Shown here: positions 18,163 to 27,663 of the stretch, in pieces | Numbering within the stretch: the first letter of the stretch is position 1 | How the letters are laid out: each line of letters starts with the position of its first letter | Assembly (NCBI GenBank): GCA_017942165.1 | Contig: JAGKSB010000010.1 | Location: 1-64,000, forward strand | Source: Rhinopithecimicrobium faecis | Lineage (GTDB): Bacteria; Bacteroidota; Bacteroidia; Sphingobacteriales; Sphingobacteriaceae | Reading direction: 5' to 3' | DNA length: 64,000 nt | The notes under the pieces: model-generated | The model's input: only the letters and a program-made list of their open reading frames with translations | Databases searched by the model: none | What the model was told of the DNA's origin: nothing | Translations under genes and position numbers: made by a program

Positions 18163-18453
18163 TTATTTTTGAAAGAATTGCGTTAATAATTTATCCAATT
18201 CATGGACCGCTTGATCCAAACCTTCCTCATTATTCTGTGCCTTTTGTTCAGCTTTCAACATGGCTGTTGCAAACTGTAATACAGACATAGACAGTAAATC
18301 TTGCTTGTCTCTTACGGAGTAATTATCCTGTAATTCTTTTATCTTTTCATTTACTAACTTCGCAGCATGACGAATAATTTCTTCTTCCTCATGAGTCACC
18401 CGTAAGGGGTAGACACGATCAGCGATATTTATTTTGATGGAAATTTCTCCCAT
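18163..18453 (-). CDS. zapA: Cell division protein ZapA
   Basis: 96 residues. It binds FtsZ and bundles protofilaments in the Z-ring. The N-terminal beta-strand pair (ISIKINIADRVYPLRVTHEE) and the following helix 'AAKLVNEKIKELQ' are the ZapA signature. The C-terminal half is a coiled-coil dimerisation helix (LLSMSVLQFATAMLKAEQK). Its neighbours are a ZapB-like coiled-coil protein upstream and the 6S RNA downstream, all on the minus strand. This pheT-coiled coil-zapA order recurs in Bacteroidota. Confidence 0.92.
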   Translation of the reverse strand: MGEISIKINIADRVYPLRVTHEEEEIIRHAAKLVNEKIKELQDNYSVRDKQDLLSMSVLQFATAMLKAEQKAQNNEEGLDQAVHELDKLLTQFFQK

Positions 18454-18500
18454 TTTTTGTTGAGCTTAATAACGTTTTAGACTATGTTTTTATAAATGTA

Positions 18501-18809
18501 CTACTTTAAAAGAGTAATACAGCGATCTATTTCTTTCACAAAATCGTTAATTTTTTGTTTTGTGTCAAGTATTTTTTCATTTATAGCATCCTTATCCATA
18601 GAAGCTTCGTCTAAAGAACGCGCTACGGCCATTGCTTTCAACTTTTCTTCTAATTGTTTTGTTTTATCATTACTCGTTTCAAAAGCTACTTGTAGCGATT
18701 GCACCTCTAATTTTAGCAAGTCATTTTCCTCTTGCAGGGCTTCGCACATTTGAATTAAATTTTTCGTTTTCTCAACGATAATATTCATTTGTGATGATAA
18801 TGATGCCAT
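18501..18809 (-). CDS. Small coiled-coil protein between pheT and zapA (ZapB-like)
   Basis: 102 residues, almost entirely helical, without Cys/His motifs or a membrane segment. The heptad pattern runs through 'LIQMCEALQEENDLLKLEV' and LEEKLKAMAVARSLDEAS, and the C-terminus ends DRCITLLK. Length and heptads resemble ZapB-type partners of ZapA, and the gene lies 47 bases upstream of zapA on the same strand. A role in Z-ring assembly is inferred from that position. It might instead be a structural protein of another kind. Confidence 0.7.
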   Translation of the reverse strand: MASLSSQMNIIVEKTKNLIQMCEALQEENDLLKLEVQSLQVAFETSNDKTKQLEEKLKAMAVARSLDEASMDKDAINEKILDTKQKINDFVKEIDRCITLLK

Positions 18810-18841
18810 AGCCTAAATTTTGCAATTAAATGTTGTATGTA

Positions 18842-21241
18842 TTACCCACGCACTTCTGCGCCGGTCTCTTTCTCAAAGTTAAGAATTAATTTTTGAACTA
18901 TCGCGTCAATTTGTTTATCCATCAATGTTTTTTCTTCATCTTGAAGAATAAAACTTAAGGCATACGACTTTTTACCTGCCGGAATTTTATCCCCTTGATA
19001 CACATCAAACACATTTACAGCCTTTAACAACTTGCGTTCAGTTTTCGTGGCAATAGCTTTCAATTTATCGAAAGTTACCGCTTGGTCTAATAATAATGAT
19101 AAATCACGTCTTACGGCAGGGAATTTAGATACTTCCTTGAACTTAATTACATTCTTACGAATGATTTTCATCAGCTGATCACAGTCAAAATCTGCGTAAA
19201 ATACCAGGCCATCAACATCCGCTTTCTTCAAGTTTCCGGCAGCTACAGCACCAAAAGACACTAAAGCTTTGGTCCCTTTCATATAAGAAAGACCATAAGC
19301 GAATTCCTCAGCAGGAGCATCTGTGATGCTGATAGACTCAATTTTTAAGCGTTTGATAATCGTATCTACAGCAGCTTTAATTTGGTAGAATGACACCCCT
19401 TTATTGGTTGTGTTCCACTGCTCCGCTTCAGCACGACCTGCTATCGTTAAGGTTAAGTGATTACGCTCATTGTATTTTTCTTCTACTAAATGGTAAGACT
19501 TCCCAATTTCAAAGAATTTAACATCGCCATTACGACGTTTTTGATTGTATGCTATTGCTGTTAGTGAAGAGAACAGCATATTCTGACGCATGGTATCCAA
19601 ATCTGAAGATAATGGATTCAATACACGTACAGCCGTTTCAGGATCGAATGTATAGTCTAATTTCGTTAGTGAGTTTGATAATGTCTCACGGAAACCATTA
19701 GCAATTAATAAATCTGCGAGCTGATTTAACACGACCTCTTTATCCGGCTTTTCGGACGTATTTAGGGACGCTTTAATTTGACTTTTAAGCTCGATATTAT
19801 TATATCCATAGATACGTAGTACCTCTTCAATAACATCTACTTCACGCGTTACATCCACTTTAAATGGAGGCACTAATACCTGTAGTTCTTCTGCTGTTTC
19901 TGAAGCTATACCAATTCCTAAGGAAACGATGATACTGCGAATTTCTTCAGCAGGGATCTCTTTACCAATTAGGCGTTGAACATTTCTGTAGTTTACAGGA
20001 AAAGCAAAAGGTGCTACTGGGTTTGGATAAATATCCGTTACCACGGCGCTCACTTCACCACCCGCAATTTCTTGAATTAAGAGTACTGCTTTTTGTAAAG
20101 CTTCGACGGTAATATTAGGATCTGTACCACGCTCATAGCGGAAAGAAGCATCCGTTTTTAAGTTATGTCTTTTCGAAGTCTTACGTACTGAAACAGCGTT
20201 AAAGTAGGCAGATTCTAGGAAAATATTTGTTGTTTCTGTAGAAACCCCCGAATGAGCACCACCAAAAACTCCAGCAATACACATCGGCTTCTCAGCATCA
20301 GCAATCACTAGATCTTCCGCAGAAAGCTTGCGTTCCACTTGATCTAAGGTTGTGAATGCTTCCCCTTCTGTTGCAAAACGAACATTCACGGTATTTCCCG
20401 CAATCTTATCTGCATCAAAAGCATGTAAAGGTTGCCCTAAATCATGTAGAATATAATTCGTGATATCCACGATATTGTTAATAGGACGTACGCCAATAAC
20501 CGTTAATTTTTCTTTCAACCATTCCGGAGATTCCTGCACTTTCACGCCGGCGATATTCACGCCTGAGTAGCGTGGTGCTGCTGCTGTTGCTGAAACTACA
20601 ATTTTCGTACCTGCTGACGCTGAAGCTTGGAATGCTGAAAGATCAGCTTTCTTTAAATCTCTACGTAAGAAGCCGGCGATATCGCGCGCTACCCCTAAGT
20701 GCGAAGCCGCATCCGCACGGTTGGGAGTAAGCCCAATTTCAAAACGGTAGTCGTCTTTCACGTTGAAATATTCTTTCGCTGTGGTACCTACAGCCGTTTC
20801 TGCGGGAAGTACTAAGATGCCGTCATGCGATTGGCCTAAACCAATTTCATCTTCCGCACAGATCATCCCTTCAGATGCTTCCCCACGGATTTTGGATTTA
20901 TTGATTTTAAAAGGCTCTCCCGTTAACGGGTGTACTGTCGTACCTACGGTAGCAACAATAACCTTCTGTCCTGCAGCAACATTTGGTGCACCACAAACTA
21001 TCTGTAATAATTCTGGGCCTCCTACATCAACGGTAGTTTTACGTAAACGATCCGCATTTGGATGTTGCTCACAAGTTTTCACTTCGCCGACAACTAATCC
21101 CTCCAGTCCTCCTGGTACGGACTGAACTACCTCTACAGCTTCCACCTCTAAACCGATATCGGTTAAGATATGCGAAAGCTCATCGGGTGTTTTATCGTCT
21201 ATGTCAATAAAATTTTTAAGCCAGTTATATGAAATATTCAT
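18842..21241 (-). CDS. pheT: Phenylalanine-tRNA ligase beta subunit
   Basis: 799 residues from the ATG at 21241 (MNISYNWLKNFIDI). A TTG eight codons upstream would overlap the promoter box at 21263-21270, so it is rejected. Domains in order: an N-terminal B1/tRNA-binding OB domain (VVGEVKTCEQHPNADRLR) to about 150, B3/4 editing domain, B5 with 'VPPFKVDVTREVDVIEEVLR', the inactive catalytic-like core, and the C-terminal FDX-ACB anticodon-binding domain (FPAVRRDLSLLLDQAVTF). With PheS it forms the alpha2beta2 synthetase; pheS is not in this window. Confidence 0.96.
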   Translation of the reverse strand: MNISYNWLKNFIDIDDKTPDELSHILTDIGLEVEAVEVVQSVPGGLEGLVVGEVKTCEQHPNADRLRKTTVDVGGPELLQIVCGAPNVAAGQKVIVATVGTTVHPLTGEPFKINKSKIRGEASEGMICAEDEIGLGQSHDGILVLPAETAVGTTAKEYFNVKDDYRFEIGLTPNRADAASHLGVARDIAGFLRRDLKKADLSAFQASASAGTKIVVSATAAAPRYSGVNIAGVKVQESPEWLKEKLTVIGVRPINNIVDITNYILHDLGQPLHAFDADKIAGNTVNVRFATEGEAFTTLDQVERKLSAEDLVIADAEKPMCIAGVFGGAHSGVSTETTNIFLESAYFNAVSVRKTSKRHNLKTDASFRYERGTDPNITVEALQKAVLLIQEIAGGEVSAVVTDIYPNPVAPFAFPVNYRNVQRLIGKEIPAEEIRSIIVSLGIGIASETAEELQVLVPPFKVDVTREVDVIEEVLRIYGYNNIELKSQIKASLNTSEKPDKEVVLNQLADLLIANGFRETLSNSLTKLDYTFDPETAVRVLNPLSSDLDTMRQNMLFSSLTAIAYNQKRRNGDVKFFEIGKSYHLVEEKYNERNHLTLTIAGRAEAEQWNTTNKGVSFYQIKAAVDTIIKRLKIESISITDAPAEEFAYGLSYMKGTKALVSFGAVAAGNLKKADVDGLVFYADFDCDQLMKIIRKNVIKFKEVSKFPAVRRDLSLLLDQAVTFDKLKAIATKTERKLLKAVNVFDVYQGDKIPAGKKSYALSFILQDEEKTLMDKQIDAIVQKLILNFEKETGAEVRG

Positions 21242-21262
21242 CTCGAATTCTTGTTTAATGCA

Positions 21263-21270
21263 CAAAGATA
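21263..21270 (-). promoter_or_regulatory. -7 promoter box for pheT, fixes the start codon
   Basis: The minus strand reads TATCTTTG 21 bases before the ATG at 21241. Transcription would begin downstream of the alternative TTG, so only the ATG can be used. Confidence 0.6.
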
Positions 21271-21382
21271 GAATTTTGTTACGAAAAATAGCACTGAAAA
21301 TTGGCGATTAACATTTTCCCATAAAAATCACATTTTCGCTATAAATAATGAAAATTGTTGTGGTTTAATCAAAGTATTAAAG

Positions 21383-21390
21383 TATTTTTG
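21383..21390 (+). promoter_or_regulatory. -7 promoter box for purL
   Basis: TATTTTTG lies 35 bases before the ATG at 21426 and overlaps the first bases of a longer alternative frame, which argues for the internal ATG. Confidence 0.6.
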
Positions 21391-21425
21391 TGGTATTCAA
21401 AAAACACACATCAATCACATACATA

Positions 21426-24400
21426 ATGATTCATTTCTTCTTGAACCAATCTGGCGGCGTATATGCTGTTCAAACTCAAAAAGATCTATCAGCGGAAGAT
21501 ATTTCTAAATTAAATTGGTTATTTGGTAAGACGACAAAAACTGAAAACAGCTCCCTTTCGGATTTTTATGTAGGCCCTCGTGCAGCCATGATCACACCTT
21601 GGAGTACCAATGCGGTAGAGATAACGCAAAATATGGGTATCGAAGGAATTATCCGAATTGAAGAATTCCAACAAGTAGCAGCAGATTTTGAAGACTTCGA
21701 CCCGATGATCTCTCAAAAATTTGACTCCTTAACGCAAGAAATGTTTCAAATTGATATCGCGCCACAGCCAATCTTAGAAATTGACGATATTGATGCATAT
21801 AATAAACAAGAAGGGCTTTCTTTAAATGCGGAAGAAGTTACCTACTTAAATAATCTGGCGACGAAATTAGGCCGTAAATTAACGGACTCTGAAGTCTTCG
21901 GTTTCTCTCAAGCAAACTCCGAACACTGCCGCCACAAAATCTTCAACGGTACATTTATTATCGATGGTGAAGAAAAACCTACCTCCCTATTCAAATTAAT
22001 CAAGAAAACTTCGCAAACGCATCCCAATGGGATCGTCTCTGCATATAAAGATAATGTCGCTTTTGTGAAAGGACCACGTGTCACACAATTTGCCCCTTTA
22101 ACAGCTGACAAACCGGATTTCTATGCGGAGAAAGAATTTGACTCCGTAATTTCATTGAAAGCGGAGACACATAACTTTCCAACGACTGTAGAGCCTTTCG
22201 CAGGTGCTGCTACAGGTTCAGGTGGTGAGATTCGCGACCGCCTAGCGGGTGGTCAAGGTTCCCTTCCCCTCGCTGGAACAGCAATCTATATGACTTCCTA
22301 CTCCCGTCTGCTAGCAGATAGACCATGGGAAAATGGTATGGAAGAGCGCGCATGGCTATACCAAACACCGATGGATATCCTAATTAAAGCCTCCAATGGA
22401 GCGTCAGATTTTGGAAATAAATTCGGTCAGCCTTTAATTACAGGTTCTGTATTAACTTTTGAGCATGAAGAAGCTGGACGTAAGTTAGGCTATGACAAAG
22501 TGATTATGCAAGCCGGTGGTATTGGTTACGGAAAATTAGACCAAGCGATAAAACATAAACCTCAGACAGGCGATAAAGTTGTCATCTTAGGAGGTGAAAA
22601 CTACCGCATTGGTATGGGTGGTGCTGCAGTATCTTCCGCAGACACTGGCGCTCTAGGATCCGGCATTGAGTTAAATGCAATCCAACGCTCCAACCCTGAA
22701 ATGCAGAAGCGTGCTGCAAATGCCGTTCGTGCCATGGTGGAATCGGACAACAACCCGATTGTTTCTATTCACGATCACGGTGCTGGTGGTCACCTAAACT
22801 GTCTTTCAGAATTAGTGGAAGAGACAGGTGGCCTAATTGATTTAGACAAGCTTCCTGTTGGTGACCCTACCCTTTCGGCAAAAGAAATTATCGGTAATGA
22901 GTCCCAAGAACGGATGGGTCTTGTGATCGCTCAGAAAGATGTGGAAGCCTTAAAGCGTGTAGCAGATCGTGAACGCTCCCCAATGTATGAAGTGGGTGAT
23001 GTCACGGGCGACAACCGCTTTACATTCGCTTCAAAGACCACCGGTGCAAAACCTATGGACTTCGCTTTAGAGGACTTCTTCGGATCTTCGCCAAAAACAT
23101 ATATGACCGATAAAAAAGTCGTAAGAAACTATGCGGATTTAGCATATGATGTTGCTCAGGTGCCAACTTATTTAAAACAAGTTTTACAATTAGAAGCTGT
23201 CGCTTCCAAAGACTGGTTAACGAATAAAGTAGACCGTTGTGTCGGTGGACGTGTTGCCAAACAGCAATGTGCAGGGCCCCTACAATTACCGTTAAATAAC
23301 GTCGGTGTCATGGCCTTAGACTTTAAAGGTAAAGAAGGTATTGCGACGACGGTAGGACACTCCCCATTAACCGCTTTAGTGGATGCCGCAGCAGGTAGCC
23401 GCAATGCAATTGCGGAATCACTTTCGAACTTAGTATTTGCTCCTATAAAAGATGGTTTAGCGGGTGTTTCCCTATCCGCAAACTGGATGTGGGCATGTAA
23501 TAATGAAGGTGAAGATGCGCGTTTATATGAAGCTGTAGAGGCTTGTTCAGAATTCGCTATTGCTTTAGGCATTAATATCCCTACAGGAAAAGACTCCCTT
23601 TCCATGAAGCAAAAATACCCGAATGGGGATGTTATTGCTCCAGGAACGGTGATTATCTCCGCAGCGGGTAACTGTATAGACATTACGAAAGTCGTAGAGC
23701 CTGTATTAAATGCCGCAGCAGGATCTATCTACTATATCAACTTGTCGCAAGACACCTTCAAATTGGGAGGTTCCTCTTTCGCTCAAGTATTAAATAAAAT
23801 CGGTACGGAAGTACCTACGATTCAGGATGCTGCCTACTTCAAGAAAGCATTTAACGCTATTCAAGCATTAATCAATGCTGATTTAGTGGAAGCTGGACAC
23901 GATGTTGGCTCTGGTGGTTTGATTACCTCCCTGTTAGAAATGTGTTTCGCAGATGTTAATTTGGCTGCGCACTACGACCTTTCTGCTTTAGGGGAAAATG
24001 ATGCTGTAAAAGCATTATTCAATGAGAATATCGCCGTTATCCTTCAAGCGAAAGATGATGCTGCTTTTGAAGCCTTATTATCGGAAAATGGTTTACAGGC
24101 CGTAAAGATTGGTGAAGCGATTGAAGGTACTTCGGTAACTATCAAAAATCAAGACGACACCTTTACATTTGACATCAACGAAACTCGCGACACCTGGTTT
24201 AAGACTTCGTATCTATTAGACCAGAAGCAAGCTAAGAATGGTAATGCAGATGCGCGTTATGCGAACTATAAAAACCAACCTTTAGCATTTATTTTCCCGG
24301 AAAAATTCGCCGGCAAAAAGCCCGTTATCGATGCTTCACAGCCACGCCCAAAGGCAGCTATTATCCGTGAAAAAGGTTCTAACTCCGAGCGTGAGATGGC

Positions 24401-25094
24401 GAATGCGATGTACTTAGCAGGCTTCGACGTGAAGGATGTCCATATGACGGATTTAATCACGGGTAGAGAAACCCTAGAAGATATCCAATTTATTGGTGCT
24501 GTAGGTGGATTCTCAAACTCCGATGTATTAGGTTCTGCAAAAGGTTGGGCTGGGGCTTTCTTATACAATGAAAAAGCAAAATCAGCGTTGACAAATTTCT
24601 TCGCTAGACCGGATACCCTATCCGTAGGTATCTGTAACGGCTGTCAGCTATTTATGGAATTAGAATTAATCAACCCGGAGCATGATGTTCACGGCAAGAT
24701 GATTCACAATACGTCACAAAAGCACGAGTCTAATTTTACTTCCGTAACCATCCAAGAAAATAACTCCGTGATGTTATCCAGCTTAGCAGGAAGCACATTG
24801 GGGGTATGGATCTCCCATGGGGAAGGAAAATTCAACCTTCCAGCGACAGAAGATCAATACCAGATCGTCGGTAAATATGCGTACGAAGCATATCCCGCAA
24901 ATCCTAATGGTTCGGATTACAATACAGCCATGCTATGTGATATTACTGGACGCCACTTAGTGACGATGCCACATATCGAGCGCTCTATTTTCCAGTGGAA
25001 CTGGGCTAACTATCCTAAAGGACGCCAAGATGAGGTCTCGCCATGGATTGAAGCTTTTGAAAATGCTAGAAAATGGATTAACAACCAGAAATAA
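21426..25094 (+). CDS. purL: Phosphoribosylformylglycinamidine synthase, single-chain form
   Basis: 1222 residues from the ATG at 21426 (MIHFFLNQSGGVYAVQ). It converts FGAR, ATP and glutamine to FGAM in purine synthesis. In order: an N-terminal PurS-like region to about 150, a linker with FSQANSEHCRHKIF, and two AIRS-like synthase halves with 'KAETHNFPTTVEPFAGAATG' and GKDSLSMKQKYPNGD. The C-terminal class I glutaminase has its nucleophile in GICNGCQLF near residue 1070, and SHGEGKF further on. This is the large fused PurL of proteobacteria and Bacteroidota, not the PurS/Q/L complex of Bacillus. Divergent from pheT. Confidence 0.97.
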   Translation: MIHFFLNQSGGVYAVQTQKDLSAEDISKLNWLFGKTTKTENSSLSDFYVGPRAAMITPWSTNAVEITQNMGIEGIIRIEEFQQVAADFEDFDPMISQKFDSLTQEMFQIDIAPQPILEIDDIDAYNKQEGLSLNAEEVTYLNNLATKLGRKLTDSEVFGFSQANSEHCRHKIFNGTFIIDGEEKPTSLFKLIKKTSQTHPNGIVSAYKDNVAFVKGPRVTQFAPLTADKPDFYAEKEFDSVISLKAETHNFPTTVEPFAGAATGSGGEIRDRLAGGQGSLPLAGTAIYMTSYSRLLADRPWENGMEERAWLYQTPMDILIKASNGASDFGNKFGQPLITGSVLTFEHEEAGRKLGYDKVIMQAGGIGYGKLDQAIKHKPQTGDKVVILGGENYRIGMGGAAVSSADTGALGSGIELNAIQRSNPEMQKRAANAVRAMVESDNNPIVSIHDHGAGGHLNCLSELVEETGGLIDLDKLPVGDPTLSAKEIIGNESQERMGLVIAQKDVEALKRVADRERSPMYEVGDVTGDNRFTFASKTTGAKPMDFALEDFFGSSPKTYMTDKKVVRNYADLAYDVAQVPTYLKQVLQLEAVASKDWLTNKVDRCVGGRVAKQQCAGPLQLPLNNVGVMALDFKGKEGIATTVGHSPLTALVDAAAGSRNAIAESLSNLVFAPIKDGLAGVSLSANWMWACNNEGEDARLYEAVEACSEFAIALGINIPTGKDSLSMKQKYPNGDVIAPGTVIISAAGNCIDITKVVEPVLNAAAGSIYYINLSQDTFKLGGSSFAQVLNKIGTEVPTIQDAAYFKKAFNAIQALINADLVEAGHDVGSGGLITSLLEMCFADVNLAAHYDLSALGENDAVKALFNENIAVILQAKDDAAFEALLSENGLQAVKIGEAIEGTSVTIKNQDDTFTFDINETRDTWFKTSYLLDQKQAKNGNADARYANYKNQPLAFIFPEKFAGKKPVIDASQPRPKAAIIREKGSNSEREMANAMYLAGFDVKDVHMTDLITGRETLEDIQFIGAVGGFSNSDVLGSAKGWAGAFLYNEKAKSALTNFFARPDTLSVGICNGCQLFMELELINPEHDVHGKMIHNTSQKHESNFTSVTIQENNSVMLSSLAGSTLGVWISHGEGKFNLPATEDQYQIVGKYAYEAYPANPNGSDYNTAMLCDITGRHLVTMPHIERSIFQWNWANYPKGRQDEVSPWIEAFENARKWINNQK

Positions 25095-25153
25095 GCTCGA
25101 AAGCTTCCTGTGTAGCACGCTGCTACGCTGAAAAGTGAATAATATTAACAAAT

Positions 25154-25189
25154 AAAAAAATCTCAGTTTTAAAACTGAGATTTTTTTTT
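25154..25189 (+). terminator. Terminator of purL
   Basis: The arms AAATCTCAGTTTT and AAAACTGAGATTT form a perfect hairpin followed by a long T run. Confidence 0.9.
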
Positions 25190-25233
25190 GCATAATTATT
25201 GTTAGCTTAGTTGAAGGTCAACAGCAATTATAT

Positions 25234-27534
25234 ATGCAATTACAAGATATTATTAATCTCTATTATAACGAAGAAGTAGAAGACACCAAAATCGCTTTGG
25301 GACGCTACTTAAATGAACATCCTACAGATGTTGAGGCTCTTCTATTTAAGGCCGAAATAGCTATCGATGAGGTTCCCGAGCCACAGAGTCCCCATGAATA
25401 TACCCTTCCTGAGGATTATGAAGAGGCTACGATAGTATTAAAAAAAGTGTTATCCATCGCACCCAATCATATCCCAGCCTTAGATAAGCTACTTTCCATT
25501 TCTTCAATTAACTTTCTCGATGGCGATGCGGAAGAGCATCAAGGACATATCGATCAGCTGATCCTAGCGGAAGGCTTTCGGGAGAAAGCGGCAGGCTATG
25601 GCCTTATGCTAAATAGCTTACACCCTAATGCAACGCGTAAACTACATTATTTAGACATCATTATTGAGGAGGTTGAGAAGGCTTATGGCGATGACCGTCA
25701 GATGCGCGACATACTGCTTACGATGTATTACGATGATAAGGCGAAGGTGCTCTACGATGAATTTGGGAATACCGAAGAAGCATTGGCCATCTATCGTGCG
25801 CAGATGCGTATATTTATCTATGAAACCGTTGCCGAATATATTGAAGTTGCCCATTTAGCTATAGAAGCGAATGATACGGCACTTTTAAATCATGTTATTG
25901 GAAAGACTTATTTCTATTTTGACCATGAGGATGATGCCGTAAATCTAATTGAATTCTATCATGACCTCCAAGCACTTCCGAGTGAAGTCCTGGAGAAGCT
26001 CCCCAATTACGAGGAGTTTTGTATGATTATGGAGCGTAGTTTTCCCGAAGAATTAAATTTTGATATAGAAGCCATTCGAGCACATGCGCAGCAAGTGATC
26101 GATAAATTCCCAAATCGAGGTATTGGCTACCATTTCTTAGGGACTTCGTACTATATGGAAGATGAGTATGAGAAGGCCCTCCCCTTATTAGAAAAAGCCT
26201 TGACATATTCCGATGCTTCAGCCTCCACGGTATACCGCTACAGTCAATCCTATTATTTTGTTCATGGATCGATTCCTACGATTCCAAAATGGCCAGAAAG
26301 CTCTGCTATAGACTACTATAATATGGGTGTTTACTTTGAGGCTTGGGAAAGTGACACCTCCACAGCGCATAATAGCATCGCATTTTTACGTTTACGTAAG
26401 GAATTCTATGCCCGAGCTTTTGAGTACTACCAGAATTATTTTGTCGAAGATCAATACGATAGTGTGAAGCATTATTCTGACCATTACTGGGCTACCTGCT
26501 GCAACAACTATTCCTTAGCGTTATACAATGATGATGACTATGAGAAATCTATTGAAGTGGCTAAAATTGGCCTTTCAAAAAGTCCTTTTATTGAACTTTA
26601 CATAAGTTTAACACAGTCGTATTTCTATGCTGAACGGTACCAGGATTTAATCGATGTATACGACAATTTAGATATGGAGGATGTTGAGAACACGTATTTC
26701 ATTAAGTTTATCAACCTTTCTACGCGCTATATTTCCGCGAAAATAAAATTAGGGGATTATGAAGCTGCAAAAACGTTATTCGCCGAAATAGATTACAAGT
26801 TCACGGATTATAAGGATCATATAAATCTTTCGGAATTAGATGAGGATGATTTGCTCGCTCTTCGCTTTGCGGACAAAGATATTCAGAGCACGCGCTTCGA
26901 TTTAATACAGGGAAAAACAGACCTTCCTGAATCTGAAGAGCCTATCGACCCCATTGCTATTTGGGAGGATCAGTCTCAAAGAAATCCTTTAGAGCCTTCT
27001 CCATGGTTTATGCTTTTTCAAGCTTATTATGAGGCTGAGCGCTATGAGGACTGCATCCGTGCAGCTACACAATACAAAAAATTAAAGTTGCCCAATGAGC
27101 AGCCTGCAGAAGACTATCTAAAGCAGCATTATCAACGGGGGCGGTCCTATTTCCACGTTGAAAAGTATCCAGAAGCGCAGGCTGATTTCGAAGCTTGTCT
27201 TTCCGTATTTAACAACGTTACGGACGAAGATTTTCTTTCTTCAAAAATGGATGTATGCTACTATTATGCCCAGGCATCCTTCTTTAACAAGGATTACCAG
27301 CGTGTGCTTAGTCCAATAGAAGAGTTTCTTCAGGATTATACCGATAATAACTATACACGTGATACTGAGTGGCAGCAAGCTATCCTCTATAAGGCTAAAA
27401 GTCTCAAAGCTTTGGGGGAGGATAAAAAAGCGTTAACAACAGTTAAGGAGGCTGCCGCCTATGATGAATCATTTACGGAAGCCAAGGCCCTAGCGCAGGA
27501 ATGGAAAGGTGGATTTTTCTCCTTTTTTAAATAA
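25234..27534 (+). CDS. TPR-repeat protein of unknown function
   Basis: 766 residues, acidic, with no signal peptide or membrane helix. Helical repeat pairs of TPR form recur: 'AIRAHAQQVIDKFPNRGIGY' with YMEDEYEKALPLLEKAL near 290-330, NDDDYEKSIEVAKIGLSKSP near 430, and a C-terminal group (RSYFHVEKYPEAQADFEACL, 'YKAKSLKALGEDKKALTTV'). It ends in a short hydrophobic FFSFFK. The middle, about 100-230, is less regular. It probably scaffolds protein-protein contacts in the cytosol; nothing shows a specific partner. It is transcribed alone between two strong terminators. Confidence 0.75.
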   Translation: MQLQDIINLYYNEEVEDTKIALGRYLNEHPTDVEALLFKAEIAIDEVPEPQSPHEYTLPEDYEEATIVLKKVLSIAPNHIPALDKLLSISSINFLDGDAEEHQGHIDQLILAEGFREKAAGYGLMLNSLHPNATRKLHYLDIIIEEVEKAYGDDRQMRDILLTMYYDDKAKVLYDEFGNTEEALAIYRAQMRIFIYETVAEYIEVAHLAIEANDTALLNHVIGKTYFYFDHEDDAVNLIEFYHDLQALPSEVLEKLPNYEEFCMIMERSFPEELNFDIEAIRAHAQQVIDKFPNRGIGYHFLGTSYYMEDEYEKALPLLEKALTYSDASASTVYRYSQSYYFVHGSIPTIPKWPESSAIDYYNMGVYFEAWESDTSTAHNSIAFLRLRKEFYARAFEYYQNYFVEDQYDSVKHYSDHYWATCCNNYSLALYNDDDYEKSIEVAKIGLSKSPFIELYISLTQSYFYAERYQDLIDVYDNLDMEDVENTYFIKFINLSTRYISAKIKLGDYEAAKTLFAEIDYKFTDYKDHINLSELDEDDLLALRFADKDIQSTRFDLIQGKTDLPESEEPIDPIAIWEDQSQRNPLEPSPWFMLFQAYYEAERYEDCIRAATQYKKLKLPNEQPAEDYLKQHYQRGRSYFHVEKYPEAQADFEACLSVFNNVTDEDFLSSKMDVCYYYAQASFFNKDYQRVLSPIEEFLQDYTDNNYTRDTEWQQAILYKAKSLKALGEDKKALTTVKEAAAYDESFTEAKALAQEWKGGFFSFFK

Positions 27535-27555
27535 GCTTCTAAAAATATCAGTTAT

Positions 27556-27618
27556 CGAAAAGCCCCAGTTGCAGCTAGCGTAAATTAGTATCCACTAGCT
27601 GCAACTGGGGCTTTTCGT
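27556..27618 (+). terminator. Long stem terminator after the TPR gene
   Basis: The arms CGAAAAGCCCCAGTTGCAGC and GCTGCAACTGGGGCTTTTCG match perfectly, extend by a few more paired bases, and flank a loop of about 17 bases. A-rich and T-rich ends make it usable from both sides, which suits the converging lipoprotein gene. Confidence 0.9.
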
Positions 27619-27663
27619 ATCATGCTGCTGACTTCAGCCATTTGCTACCAATCGCAGCTTCTA

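Noticed and set aside
23168-23683. Long open frame of 171 codons on the minus strand within purL
   Set aside because: It lies fully inside a strongly supported essential gene, shows low-complexity Ser/Ala composition typical of an antisense shadow, and has no motif.
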